This document shows, one piece after another, positions 26,500 to 35,102 of a stretch of 64,000 bases of DNA (positions within the stretch are counted from its first letter, which is position 1; each line of letters opens with the position of its first letter). Below the pieces are notes generated by a model, which saw only the letters and a program-made list of their open reading frames with translations, did no database searches and was not told where the DNA came from. The translations under genes were made by a program, and so were the position numbers. The stretch comes from Opitutia bacterium (GTDB lineage: Bacteria > Verrucomicrobiota > Verrucomicrobiia > Opitutales > Opitutaceae): assembly GCA_947472765.1 (NCBI GenBank), contig CANJCM010000001.1, positions 62,001 through 126,000 on the forward strand. Reading direction: 5' to 3'.

Positions 26500-27570
26500 A
26501 TGAACTCCCTGCCACGCATCCTGGGAATGGGCCTGCTCGTCGTGCTCGCCGCCCTCGTGGCCTTGCTGGCCAGCGCCGCATGGCAGGATGCCCGGCGCCA
26601 TGCTCCCGGAATGACGCGCGAGGACCTGGCCGTGGTAGAAGCCGCGAACAGCGAAGGCGGAAAAGCCACCACGCGCACCCGAATCGTCGCGGTCACCCAG
26701 AAGACCGCTCTGGGCCTCGCCGTTGCCGCCTTTGCCCTCACCGTGATGCTGACCTTCAGCCTCGCGCCAAGGCCCGGTTGGCGGACCGAGACCCGCCAGC
26801 CGTTTGCCAGCGCGCCTTCCGAGATGAAGGCGCTCACCACCCTCGCCCGCAGTTCGATGGCGCAGGGCGAGGAACTCAACCGGGAGCGCGACGTCCGCCG
26901 CCGCGCAGAGGAAGACGCGCAGTTGAAGCAGCAGTTGTTGACCCAGTCACTCGACGAACGGATCCGGCTCGGTCGGGATCTTCACGACGGCATCATCCAG
27001 TCACTCTACGCGGTCGGCCTGACGATCGAGTCCGTGCGGCCGCTCGTTACGAGCGATCCGCAGGAGGCGGAACGGCGGCTCGAATCGACCCGTGCCGGGC
27101 TCAATGCGACGATCCGCGATGTGCGCGACTACATTACCGGGCTCGCCCCCGAGAACCTGCGCCGCGACGGCTTCGCCCACGCGCTGGGCGCGCTGCTCGA
27201 GGAATTGCGGGCCGGCGGCGCGACGGAATTCGAGCTCTCGGTGGACGGTGATGCTGCCAGCCTGCTGACGCCGGAGCAAAGCCTCCAGACACTTCAGATC
27301 GCCCGGGAGGCCGTGAGCAACGCCCTGCGCCACGGCCGCGCCTCACGCATCAAGCTCCGCCTCGAACACGACGCGGACAAAGTCTGCCTGCTCGTGCAGG
27401 ACAACGGCGTGGGCTTCGATCCCACGTTCCGCCGCGAGGGAGGCCAGGGACTGCCGAACATGGAGGCGCGTGCCCTCCAACTCGGGGCGACCTTGCACGT
27501 CACGAGCGCCCGCACCGAGGGTTCCCGTGTGCTTGCGACCCTCCCGATTCTGAAGCCTGCTGCCTCATGA
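26500..27570 (+). CDS. Membrane sensor histidine kinase (HisKA_3, NarX/LiaS type)
   Basis: A 356-residue kinase. Two membrane segments (about 7-27 and 69-88) enclose a small periplasmic loop of about 40 residues. A coiled-coil-like linker (120-150) leads to the HisKA_3 dimerisation domain with His162 (RLGRDLHDGIIQSLY). The HATPase_c domain shows AREAVSNALRHG (N box) and DNGVGFDP (G box). It overlaps the regulator gene by 4 bp (ATGA) and surely phosphorylates it. The signal is unknown. It is divergent from metG across 281 bp in which I see no repeat or gene. Confidence 0.9.
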   Translation: MNSLPRILGMGLLVVLAALVALLASAAWQDARRHAPGMTREDLAVVEAANSEGGKATTRTRIVAVTQKTALGLAVAAFALTVMLTFSLAPRPGWRTETRQPFASAPSEMKALTTLARSSMAQGEELNRERDVRRRAEEDAQLKQQLLTQSLDERIRLGRDLHDGIIQSLYAVGLTIESVRPLVTSDPQEAERRLESTRAGLNATIRDVRDYITGLAPENLRRDGFAHALGALLEELRAGGATEFELSVDGDAASLLTPEQSLQTLQIAREAVSNALRHGRASRIKLRLEHDADKVCLLVQDNGVGFDPTFRREGGQGLPNMEARALQLGATLHVTSARTEGSRVLATLPILKPAAS

Positions 27571-28241
27571 CCACCGTCCCCGCCAAGTCCCGGATCAAGG
27601 TTGCCCTGGTGGAGGACAGCGAAGTGGTCCGCATGGGGCTGAAGGCACTGCTCCAGACGGATCCTCACCTTCAAATCGTCGGCGAGGCCGGCTCCGTCGC
27701 CGCCGGCGTGGAGCTTTGCACCCGGCTGCGGCCGGAGGTGCTCCTGCTCGATCTGCGCCTGCCGGACGGAACCGGCTTCGAGGCCTGTCGTCAGGTCCTG
27801 AAGATTCTGCCCGACACCCGCGTGCTGATCCTGACCTCCGCCGTTTCGGACGCACTGGTGGATGAGGCCATTCGATCAGGCGCCCACGGCTATCTGTTGA
27901 AGGAGATCGACGGCCGCGGACTCATTCAGGCGATCCGCGATGTCGCCGCCGGCAAATCCATTCTCGATCCCGCCGTGACCGCCCGGGTGATGCAGATCGT
28001 CAAGGCCGGCGGCACCGGTCGCGACGCGTTGGGGACGCTCTCGCCGCAGGAACGCCGCGTGCTTGCGCTCATCGCCGAGGGCTGCACCAACAAGGAAGTC
28101 GGCGTGAAGCTCAACCTCAGCGAGAAGACGGTGAAGAATTATCTCAGCACGGTGTTCGAGAAGCTGCATGTTTCCCGCCGCGCCGAGGCCGCGGTCATCT
28201 ACGCCCAGGAAGGCCGCCGCGATTCGGGCGGCATTGGCTAA
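27567..28241 (+). CDS. NarL/FixJ-type response regulator
   Basis: A 224-residue regulator. The receiver domain has the acidic pair at 17-18 (VEDSEV) and phosphoacceptor Asp62 (VLLLDLRLPDG). The C-terminal LuxR helix-turn-helix spans about 155-210 (LSPQERRVLALIAEG, then KTVKNYLSTVFEKL). It is translated in overlap with the upstream kinase. Its targets cannot be inferred from the neighbours, and a family C repeat follows downstream. Confidence 0.9.
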   Translation: MTTVPAKSRIKVALVEDSEVVRMGLKALLQTDPHLQIVGEAGSVAAGVELCTRLRPEVLLLDLRLPDGTGFEACRQVLKILPDTRVLILTSAVSDALVDEAIRSGAHGYLLKEIDGRGLIQAIRDVAAGKSILDPAVTARVMQIVKAGGTGRDALGTLSPQERRVLALIAEGCTNKEVGVKLNLSEKTVKNYLSTVFEKLHVSRRAEAAVIYAQEGRRDSGGIG

Positions 28242-28290
28242 TCGCGGCCCCAGCCGACGAACTCCCGGTCCCGGGTTTCGGAGGCTCGGC

Positions 28291-28366
28291 GTGGCCCTGC
28301 CCGTGAGGGCAGGGACTTCTCAACTGCTTCGCTTAACGTCGTCCCGCTGCTCACGCAGCGGGCTAC
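28291..28366. repeat. REP doublet, family C
   Basis: Arm 1 (28291-28318, plus) has GTGG, stem CCCTGCC/GGCAGGG. Arm 2 (28341-28366, minus) has GTAG, stem CCCGCTG/CAGCGGG. Both loops are CGTGAG. It lies between the convergent regulator and rdgB genes. Confidence 0.85.
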
Positions 28367-28391
28367 GCCAGCTCCGGCGCCAGGTCTTGCG

Positions 28392-28997
28392 TCAGGCTCT
28401 GCCGCGGCGAATCCACTCCGCCAGCCGGGCCCAGGCGTGCGCCCGATGACTGATCCGGTTCTTCACCGCGTCACCGAGCTCCGCATACGTCTCGCTGTAG
28501 CCGGCCGGCACGAACAGCGGATCGTAGCCGAAGCCCGCCCCGCCCCGCGGCTCGCGCAGGAGCTGTCCCGCGCACATGCCCTCGAAAATCTCCTCGGCGT
28601 CGTCCGGCCCGAGCACCAGGAGCACGCAGCGGAATTGCGCTCCGCGGTTCGAATCCGGGACGTCGCGCATCACGGTCACGAGCTTCGCGAGATTCCTGCG
28701 CGCATCGCCTTCCGGGCCGGCGAAATAGGCGGACTCGACCCCTGGCCCGCCGCCCAGAGCATCGACGCACACGCCGCTGTCGTCCGCCAGCACCCAGGCG
28801 TCCGCCGGCAACCGGACCCGCAGCGCCTGGGCCTTCTTGCGGGCGTTGCCCACAAAGGTGCCCGTGTCCTCCTCGACCGCCGGCATCCCGCCCACCGTGC
28901 GCGCCGAAATGATCTGCACCGGCACCGATCCCGCATCTGCCAGGGACTGCAGCTCCGCCGCCTTGTGCAGATTGCCCGATGCGAAAAAAAGTTTCAT
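28392..28997 (-). CDS. rdgB: Non-canonical purine NTP pyrophosphatase (RdgB/HAM1)
   Basis: A 201-residue ITPase-family enzyme. The family motifs are seen in order: FASGNLHKAAE at the N-terminus, EEDTGTFVGNARKKA, LADDSGVCVDAL, GFGYDPLFVPAG and KNRISHRAHA. It hydrolyses dITP, XTP and related damaged nucleotides to monophosphates and keeps them out of DNA. It is 55 bp downstream of ribD on the same strand and is probably co-transcribed with it. Confidence 0.95.
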   Translation of the reverse strand: MKLFFASGNLHKAAELQSLADAGSVPVQIISARTVGGMPAVEEDTGTFVGNARKKAQALRVRLPADAWVLADDSGVCVDALGGGPGVESAYFAGPEGDARRNLAKLVTVMRDVPDSNRGAQFRCVLLVLGPDDAEEIFEGMCAGQLLREPRGGAGFGYDPLFVPAGYSETYAELGDAVKNRISHRAHAWARLAEWIRRGRA

Positions 28998-29052
28998 CCC
29001 CCCAGCCTCCCGCCACCGGCGGGAGGATCAAAGGTTTTTGCACCGCAAAAAC

Positions 29053-30216
29053 CTAGCGGACGCCGAACACCGTCTCGTCCACCAGCAGTTTTTCCGGATA
29101 GACGACCCGGCCACGCATCAGCACGTCGCCGCCGAAGAGTTCGTGCCTCACATCCTCGAGCCGCACCGCGTGCTCGAGTCGTTCGGGCCGCAGTCCGCTG
29201 AAGATCGTCTTGGCCTTGTCGTCGGCGAAAAGCACCGGCGCGTGATAGGCGAACAAGTAGTCGAGCTGGCGGGCCCGGATGAGCTCGCTGACGAGATGGG
29301 CGCCGCCTTCGACGAACACCCCGGTGATTTTCTCCTGGGCACACTTCTGGCGGAAGTCGGCGAAGGACACGCGCTGCGTCGGCGATTCGAATTTCCACAC
29401 CTGAATGCCCATGTCGCGCAGCTTGCGTACATAGCCGAGACCGCCGTGTGGCGTCGTGACCACGATCGTCTGTTCGCGAAACTCGTCCGAGAAAACCGCG
29501 GGCAGGCCCTTGTCGACCACCGTGCGCAGCAAGCCGTCGAACACGAAGCGGCGGGGGCACCACTCGGGCTCGCCCGGGCGCCGGGCCGTCAGCCGCGGAT
29601 TGTCCTTCAGGATGGTCATCGCACCCACCGCGATGCTCGGAAACAGCCGGCGCCACCGGTGCACGTCGGCCCGCGATTGCTCGTTGGTGATCCAGCGCGA
29701 CTCCCCGGTGCGACACGCAATTTTGCCGTCGAGCGTCGCCGCGGCCTTCGCCGCGATCAGCGGACCACCCGTTTTCACCCAGTGGTTGAAGATGAGATTC
29801 AGATCGGTGCACTCGCGCTCGAGCACACCGGTGATGACGTCGACGCCGGCCGCGCGGAGCACCGCATAACCGTTGCCGCAGTGGCGCGGGTCCGGATCAG
29901 TTGCACCCACCACGACGCGCTTGATGCCCGAGGCAATGATGGCGTCGGTGCAGGCCCCTGTCCGGCCATGGCTCGAACACGGCTCGAGCGTCACGTAAAG
30001 CGTCGCCCCGGGCCGCGGGGTCTTGCCGCGGGCGAGCAGCGCCAGCCGCTCGGCATGCGGCCCGCCGTCCTGGGCATGCGTCCCTTCGCCGACGATCTGG
30101 CCGTCCTCGACGATCAGCGCGCCCACCATCGGGTTCGGATGCGTCAGGCCCCAGCCTGCCTGCGCCAGCTCAAGGGCCCGGCGCATGAAGGGCTCGTGTT
30201 CGGCGTTCGTGGTCAT
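29053..30216 (-). CDS. ribD: Bifunctional riboflavin biosynthesis deaminase/reductase RibD
   Basis: A 387-residue two-domain enzyme. The N-terminal deaminase domain has the zinc site His54-Ala-Glu56 (GGPHAER) and Cys80/Cys89 (LEPCSSHGRTGAC). The C-terminal reductase domain begins near residue 150 (PLIAAKAAATLDGKIA, then GESRWITNEQSRADVH). It converts the pyrimidine product of GTP cyclohydrolase II to the ribitylamino-uracil phosphate. No FMN riboswitch fits in the 77-bp upstream gap. The other rib genes are not nearby. Confidence 0.95.
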   Translation of the reverse strand: MTTNAEHEPFMRRALELAQAGWGLTHPNPMVGALIVEDGQIVGEGTHAQDGGPHAERLALLARGKTPRPGATLYVTLEPCSSHGRTGACTDAIIASGIKRVVVGATDPDPRHCGNGYAVLRAAGVDVITGVLERECTDLNLIFNHWVKTGGPLIAAKAAATLDGKIACRTGESRWITNEQSRADVHRWRRLFPSIAVGAMTILKDNPRLTARRPGEPEWCPRRFVFDGLLRTVVDKGLPAVFSDEFREQTIVVTTPHGGLGYVRKLRDMGIQVWKFESPTQRVSFADFRQKCAQEKITGVFVEGGAHLVSELIRARQLDYLFAYHAPVLFADDKAKTIFSGLRPERLEHAVRLEDVRHELFGGDVLMRGRVVYPEKLLVDETVFGVR

Positions 30217-30293
30217 CGTTTTCGCAGGCGGAATCTCAACGGGGGAAAATGATCGTGGCGATACCAGAGCACACCCGCGACCCGGTCGCGAGT

Positions 30294-30929
30294 TCAGGCG
30301 GTCACATAGGGGTTGCTGATCTTCTCGGTGCCGACGGACGTCTTGGTTCCATGGCCCGGATACACGACGGTCTCGTCCGGCAGCGTGTAAATCTGCGTGC
30401 GAATCGCCGCCGCGAGCTGCTCGAAGTTGCCGCCCGGCAAATCCGTCCGCCCGATGCTGCCGTTGAACAGGGCATCGCCGACGAAGGCCTCACCGCGTTG
30501 GGCAAAGTAGAACAGGACATTACCCGGACAGTGGCCCGGAACGTGGCGGACCTCGACCGTGGTGCCGAGCGCACTCAACTGATCGCCTTGCTTGATCCAG
30601 TAATCGACGTGAATGGCGCGCAGGTTCATGCGCTCGCCCATGAAGCGCTCCATGATCTCGGGAGTCTCGATCAGCACGCGATCATCGGCGTGCGCGCGCA
30701 CCTTGGCGGCGGTCGCGGCGACGACCTCGGCACCGCCCTGCGTGTGATCCCAGTGTCCATGCGTCAGCCAGACTTCAGTCAGACGGCATTTCTCTTTTTT
30801 CAGGATCGGATCAATCTTCGCGAGTATTCCACCGGGTGCATCGATCAGGACGGCCTCGCCCCGCTCGGGAGCGAGCAGCAGGTAGGCGTTGGTCTGAATC
30901 GGTCCCGCCGGCAGCACATACAGGTTCAC
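30294..30929 (-). CDS. Glyoxalase II-like metallo-beta-lactamase-fold hydrolase
   Basis: A 211-residue MBL protein of the YcbL/glyoxalase II-like group. The GTG at 30929 gives the expected N-terminus VNLYVLPAGPIQTNAYLL; the longer open frame upstream runs into a repeat and is rejected. Metal ligands: His57, His59, Asp61, His62 (THGHWDHTQGG), then VPGHCPGN, GDALFNGSIGRTD and VYPGHGTKTSVGTEK. Such enzymes hydrolyse thioesters such as S-lactoylglutathione or related metabolites. It precedes ribD on the same strand by 77 bp and is divergent from leuB. Confidence 0.85.
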   Translation of the reverse strand: MNLYVLPAGPIQTNAYLLLAPERGEAVLIDAPGGILAKIDPILKKEKCRLTEVWLTHGHWDHTQGGAEVVAATAAKVRAHADDRVLIETPEIMERFMGERMNLRAIHVDYWIKQGDQLSALGTTVEVRHVPGHCPGNVLFYFAQRGEAFVGDALFNGSIGRTDLPGGNFEQLAAAIRTQIYTLPDETVVYPGHGTKTSVGTEKISNPYVTA

Positions 30930-31008
30930 CGGGCCAATCCACGGGCTTTTCGCCCTCGCGCAACGGCGAACTGTATTCGGCTCCGACCGGGTGACAGGAA
31001 GACCGGGG

Positions 31009-31043
31009 GTTTTGGACAGGATGACAGGATGGGCAGGATTCGG
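31009..31043. repeat. Single arm of family E repeat
   Basis: Three GACAGGAT/GGCAGGAT units in the gap between the MBL gene and leuB. No inverted partner is seen in this gap. Confidence 0.75.
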
Positions 31044-31136
31044 TCGAGAGCCTCCCATTCGGCAATCGCCATTCGCCATTCCTCAAACCCCGGCTTGCCT
31101 CTCGCCCTCGCCGCTTGGCACTCTGCCTCTTTTCCC

Positions 31137-32237
31137 ATGCCAACACTGAAGTTCGCCGTTCTCGCTGGAGACTATATCGGGCCCGAGGTCATGACCGAGG
31201 CGCTCCGCGTGCTGGAGCACGTGGCGAAGCAGGAGAATCTCACGCTCGCCTACACGAAGGCCGATGTCGGTGGCGCGGGCATCGACAATCACGGCAAGGC
31301 CCTGCCGGACTCGACCGTCCGGCTCTGCGAGCAATCCGATGCGATCCTCTTCGGTTCCGTCGGCGGACCGAAGTGGGAGAAACTTCCACCCCACGAGCAG
31401 CCCGAGCGCGCCGCGCTCCTGCCGCTGCGCAAGCACTTCACGCTGTTCGCCAACATCCGTCCCGGTCTCCTCTACCGCGAACTCACCGACGCGTCCCCGC
31501 TCAAGACGGAGCGCATTCCGGACGGCATCGACATCCTCTGCATCCGCGAGCTGACCGGCGGCGTTTATTTCGGCAAGCCGAAGGAAACGACCACGCTGCC
31601 CGACGGTGACATCCAGGCCGTCGACACGATGGTGTACCGGAAGAGCGAGATTGAACGCATCACCGCGACGGCGATCACGGCGGCGCGCGGCCGGAAGAAG
31701 CGGCTCTGCTCGATCGACAAGGCCAACGTGCTCGAGACTTCCGTCCTCTGGCGCAAGACGGTCACGGCCTACGTCGCCCAGCACGCCCCGGACCTCGAGT
31801 TGTCCCACATGTACGTCGACAACGCGGCGATGCAGCTCGCGCGCAACCCGAACCAGTTCGACGTGTTCGTCACCGAAAACATGTTCGGCGACATCCTCTC
31901 CGACGAGATGGCCGTCATCTGCGGATCCCTCGGCATGCTTTCCTCCGCGTCGCTCGGTGCCGGGAAAAACTCGCTCGGACTTCCTTTCGGCCTCTACGAG
32001 CCGGCCGGCGGCACCGCTCCCGACATCGCCGGGAAGGGCCTCGCGAATCCGTGCGCCCAGATTCTCTCGGCCGCCCTCATGCTCCGCTACAGCTTCGGCC
32101 TGGAGAAAATCGCCGCGCGCATCGAGGCCGCGGTGAAGCAGGTCGTGACCTCCGGCACGCGCACGGCCGACATCGCCTTCGGCGGGTCCTCCGTCGGCAC
32201 AAAGGCGATGGCCGACGCGGTGATCAAGGCGCTCTGA
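31137..32237 (+). CDS. leuB: 3-isopropylmalate dehydrogenase
   Basis: A 366-residue NAD-dependent decarboxylating dehydrogenase. Substrate residues are seen at Arg98 and Arg108 (LPLRKHFTLFANIRPG), Arg137, Tyr144 (GGVYFGKPKE) and Lys195; metal-binding aspartates at Asp228, Asp252 and Asp256 (FGDILSDEMA). The NAD loop GGTAPDIAGKGLANP is at about 291-305. It carries out the third step of leucine synthesis. The ATG at 31137 is the only start that fits the family N-terminus. No other leu gene is close. Confidence 0.95.
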   Translation: MPTLKFAVLAGDYIGPEVMTEALRVLEHVAKQENLTLAYTKADVGGAGIDNHGKALPDSTVRLCEQSDAILFGSVGGPKWEKLPPHEQPERAALLPLRKHFTLFANIRPGLLYRELTDASPLKTERIPDGIDILCIRELTGGVYFGKPKETTTLPDGDIQAVDTMVYRKSEIERITATAITAARGRKKRLCSIDKANVLETSVLWRKTVTAYVAQHAPDLELSHMYVDNAAMQLARNPNQFDVFVTENMFGDILSDEMAVICGSLGMLSSASLGAGKNSLGLPFGLYEPAGGTAPDIAGKGLANPCAQILSAALMLRYSFGLEKIAARIEAAVKQVVTSGTRTADIAFGGSSVGTKAMADAVIKAL

Positions 32238-32317
32238 GCTCCTTGATTGTCGCTGCCGGCCCACCTAGCTTCCCGGCCGCCGAACAAATTCGTTTCGCTA
32301 CCCCAACCCCTGAATCC

Positions 32318-32785
32318 ATGAACCGTTCCCGCTTCCTCCGTCTCGCTGCTTTGCTGTCTGCCCTGCTGATCGCCCCGCTCTTCGCCAAGGACGACAAAGC
32401 CGACATCTCGGCGGTCATCGCCGCCGAAAAGGCCCGTGGCGTCGCGATTCTCTCCGCCGATCTGAAGGCTCTAGATGCGTTGATGGCCGACGACTGCCGC
32501 TACACGCATAGCAGCGGCAAGGTGGAATCGAAGAAGGACCACATCGACACGTTCGTGAATGGACTCCGCTACGAACGCTTCATCACGAGCGGCATCCATG
32601 GTCATTCCGTGACTCCCGACGTCGTCGTGCTCAACGGCCGCATCGACCAGCGCAAGGGCGTCGATGGCAAGATGACGGACCTGAATCTGTTCTTCCAGTC
32701 CGTGTGGCGCCGTGAAGCGACCGGCTGGCGGCTCGCGAGCCTGCAGACCGCGCTCGCCCCGGCCCCGACTGCGAAGAAGTCCTGA
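32318..32785 (+). CDS. Exported NTF2-like (DUF4440) protein
   Basis: A 155-residue protein with a signal peptide (residues 1-22, LRLAALLSALLIAPLFA) and an NTF2-like fold of the DUF4440/SnoaL group: an N-terminal helix pair (ISAVIAAEKARGVAILSADLKALDALMADDCRYTHS broken by the typical charged turn) and a C-terminal sheet ending in WRREATGWRLASLQT. Family members are small enzymes or ligand-binding proteins; the role here is unknown. It follows leuB by 80 bp but is probably unrelated in function. Confidence 0.75.
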   Translation: MNRSRFLRLAALLSALLIAPLFAKDDKADISAVIAAEKARGVAILSADLKALDALMADDCRYTHSSGKVESKKDHIDTFVNGLRYERFITSGIHGHSVTPDVVVLNGRIDQRKGVDGKMTDLNLFFQSVWRREATGWRLASLQTALAPAPTAKKS

Positions 32786-32853
32786 GTCGGTTTTCCGAGG
32801 CGCCAGCCGCGGCGGTGGGTTGCGGCATGGCGCATTGATGCTTACATGGCGTC

Positions 32854-33357
32854 GTGACGTTATCCGCATCCGCCCTTCCCTCGTCCCGCCGCTACGGTGC
32901 ACTCGCCGCGTTTCTGGTCGTAACCTTTGCGGCGGCCGCGATCGGTTCGGCCGCGACCTTTCGCAGCGTCACCACGTGGTACCCGACGCTCGCCAAGCCG
33001 GCGTGGAATCCGCCGTCGTGGGTTTTCGGGCCCGTCTGGACCGTGCTCTACATCGCCATGGCGGTCGGCGCGTGGCGCTGCTGGCGCCTCGTGAATCGCG
33101 CTGAAGCCGCGTCCCTCGTCCGGCTCTATGGCGGACAGCTCGCGCTGAACGCGCTCTGGTCCGTCCTGTTCTTCGGGCTCCATCGCCCCGCCTGGGCGCT
33201 GTTCGACATTCTCCTGCTTTGGCTGGTGCTCGTCGTCTTGCTGCGACGCTTCTGGCGGATCGACCGCGCCGCGGGGGCGATGTGGTCAGCCTACGTCGCA
33301 TGGGTGAGCTTCGCGACCGCGCTCAACGCCGCGATCTGGGTGCTCAACCGCCCTTAG
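32854..33357 (+). CDS. tspO: TspO/MBR family membrane protein
   Basis: A 167-residue protein with five predicted membrane helices. The TspO signature is present: WYPTLAKPAWNPPSWVFGPVW, then NALWSVLFFGL and a final WVSFATALNAAIWVLN. The start is a GTG at 32854. TspO proteins bind tetrapyrroles and are linked to stress and porphyrin handling. The gene is 68 bp after the NTF2-like gene on the same strand and is followed by a repeat. Confidence 0.9.
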   Translation: MTLSASALPSSRRYGALAAFLVVTFAAAAIGSAATFRSVTTWYPTLAKPAWNPPSWVFGPVWTVLYIAMAVGAWRCWRLVNRAEAASLVRLYGGQLALNALWSVLFFGLHRPAWALFDILLLWLVLVVLLRRFWRIDRAAGAMWSAYVAWVSFATALNAAIWVLNRP

Positions 33358-33368
33358 CGGCGCGCTGC

Positions 33369-33547
33369 CGCCAAACCTTGTACGTCACGCAATACGTGGA
33401 TTCCGAAGTTGGCTTCGTAGCCCGCCGCGTGAGCAGCGGGACGGCTTTAGGCGAAGCGATCACGAAGGCCCTGTCCTCACGGACAGGGCCACGCCAATCC
33501 GATTAGCTTCGGAATCCAGGCAATACGTGACGTGCAAGGTTTGGCGG
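33369..33547. repeat. Nested repeat: family C doublet inside 40-bp inverted arms
   Basis: Outer arms of 40 bp (33369-33408 and 33508-33547) match as inverted repeats at about 35 positions; their middle 9 nt (GCAATACGT) lie in the same orientation in both arms instead of inverted. Inside are C arms at 33417-33441 (plus, CCCGCCG/CAGCGGG with one mismatch) and 33468-33492 (minus, stem CCCTGTC/GACAGGG, a compensated change relative to other copies). Confidence 0.8.
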
Positions 33548-33560
33548 GACCGACGGCGCT

Positions 33561-33630
33561 GGGCGTGGACGAGCCCCGCCCCTACGACTGAAGCCGAAGT
33601 TGTAGGTGCGCGCCTCGTGCGCGCCCGACG
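33561..33630. repeat. REP doublet, family A
   Basis: The left arm (33561-33589, minus) is of the GGG/CCA type. The right arm (33600-33630, plus) is of the CGC/GCG type. Both have GTAG and the CTCGT loop. With the nested element before it, it fills the 314-bp gap between tspO and purM. Confidence 0.85.
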
Positions 33631-33671
33631 ACTTGGGCTATGGTTCTCCTGCTGCCGCGGGAAGCGCGAGC

Positions 33672-34778
33672 CTACCGCACTTGCAACGTATCGCCCTCGA
33701 AGGTGAGTCCAAACGACGGCACCACGACGGCTTTTCGCGAGCCTTCCTTCTTCACGCGGCCGGCGAGCCAGGCGTCGTAACCGGTCGCTTTCGCAATCGC
33801 GAGTGCCGCCTCGACGAACTCCGGCGCCACGAAGGCCGCGAAACCCACCCCCATGTTGAAAGTGGCGTACGCCTCGCGTCGCTCGATCGGTCCCTGCTCG
33901 ATCATGAATTCGAACAACGCCGGCGCCGGCCGCGGTGCCGTGATCTCGTACACGAATGGCTCCTCGAGCCGCAGCAACTTGCGCCAACCATGGCCAGTCA
34001 CGTGGGCCACATAATTCAGTTTCAGCCCCTGCCGCTGACACTCGCGAACGAACGCCACGTAGATCACTGAAGGAGCGAGCAACGCGTCGCCAAACGTCCG
34101 TCTGTCCCCGCGCCCGATCGGCGTCTCGTAGCCCTTGGGCAGTTGTGTGGCGAGCCGCCGGCACAGGGAGAGTCCATTGGTCTGCACACCCGACGAAGCG
34201 AAGAAGAGGATCTGATCGCCTTCGCGAACGTCGCCGACAATTCGCAGCGCCTTCGGCTCGATTTTACCGATCGCCGATCCGGCGAGGACAATCGCCTTCG
34301 GCTCGACGACGCCGCCAAGCGTCGGCGTTTCGCCCCCACCCCAGACCGCGCCCGCCTGCCGGCAGCCCTCGGCAAAACCGTCCACCAGCGCCTCCGCCCG
34401 TTTCGCATCGCCGAACCAGGCCGAGTCGCCGACCGCCGCATGCATCGCGACGGAGATTGGCAGCGCGCCGCAGGTGATGAGGTCGTTCACGATCGTGGCC
34501 ACGGTATCGATCGCGATTTCGCGATAGAACAGCTTGCCCGTCGCCGCGTAGACTGCGTCCGCGACCAGATTCTTCGTTCCGAGCCCTTCCTCGACGTGCG
34601 CGAGGAAGTGATCGGCACCCTCAATCAGGTAGGCGCTTTCGCCCCGGGTCGTCGCCGGCTCGGCGTAACCATGCGACTGGAGCAGCCCGGACGTCGTGCG
34701 CGCCGCCTTCTGGCAGGCGCGCTTGAACGCATCGAGTTCGTCGTACCGGACGCCGGATTTTTCGTAGGAAAGTGACAT
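33672..34778 (-). CDS. purM: Phosphoribosylformylglycinamidine cyclo-ligase (AIR synthase)
   Basis: A 368-residue PurM-family ATP-dependent cyclo-ligase. Family features are seen: NLVADAVYAATGKLFYREIAI, the dimer-interface region VNDLITCGALP, GGGETPTLGGVV, and the C-terminal VTGHGWRKLLRLEEP. It closes the imidazole ring to give AIR in purine synthesis. purF lies upstream on the same strand beyond a 324-bp repeat-filled gap, so separate promoters are possible. Confidence 0.92.
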   Translation of the reverse strand: MSLSYEKSGVRYDELDAFKRACQKAARTTSGLLQSHGYAEPATTRGESAYLIEGADHFLAHVEEGLGTKNLVADAVYAATGKLFYREIAIDTVATIVNDLITCGALPISVAMHAAVGDSAWFGDAKRAEALVDGFAEGCRQAGAVWGGGETPTLGGVVEPKAIVLAGSAIGKIEPKALRIVGDVREGDQILFFASSGVQTNGLSLCRRLATQLPKGYETPIGRGDRRTFGDALLAPSVIYVAFVRECQRQGLKLNYVAHVTGHGWRKLLRLEEPFVYEITAPRPAPALFEFMIEQGPIERREAYATFNMGVGFAAFVAPEFVEAALAIAKATGYDAWLAGRVKKEGSRKAVVVPSFGLTFEGDTLQVR

Positions 34779-34889
34779 GAGTGCGCGACGAGTGAGGACG
34801 GACTCCCGCCCGCTGCCAACACGCTAATCAGTCACCGCTAAAGTAGCGTCCGCGGGGCGACGCGGAGGGATTCAATCCACCAGAGTTTT

Positions 34890-35052
34890 GAACCACTAAT
34901 TGACGCTAATTGGTCACTAATTCGGACCATCGTGGTTAAACCAATCCGGGCTTGGGAACCACTAACTCACACTAACCAGACACTAACCCGGGCCAGGGAT
35001 CGGGAGGAGCTCCTCCTCTGAATTAGCGCCCATTAGCGCCAATTAGTGGTTC
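34890..35052. repeat. Inverted repeat with three-unit CTAATT arms, family L
   Basis: The left arm (34890-34924) has three units of about 10 nt (ACCACTAATT, GACGCTAATT, GGTCACTAATT). A second direct copy in altered form is at 34956-34990 (units ending in CTAAC). The right arm (35020-35052) is the reverse complement type with GCGC variants. A perfect palindrome GAGGAGCTCCTC sits before the right arm. The gap 34779-35102 contains nothing else recognisable. Confidence 0.85.
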
Positions 35053-35102
35053 ACAAAATCCGGGCTCTGGAGCCACCAACTCCCCTTCTGTGTCAGCGGT
35101 GG

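Noticed and set aside
30217..30293. FMN riboswitch before ribD
   Set aside because: The gap is only 77 bp and lacks the FMN aptamer consensus.
30930..31079. N-terminal extension of the MBL gene back to 31079
   Set aside because: The extension is encoded by a family E repeat and unrelated sequence; the conserved protein starts at GTG 30929.
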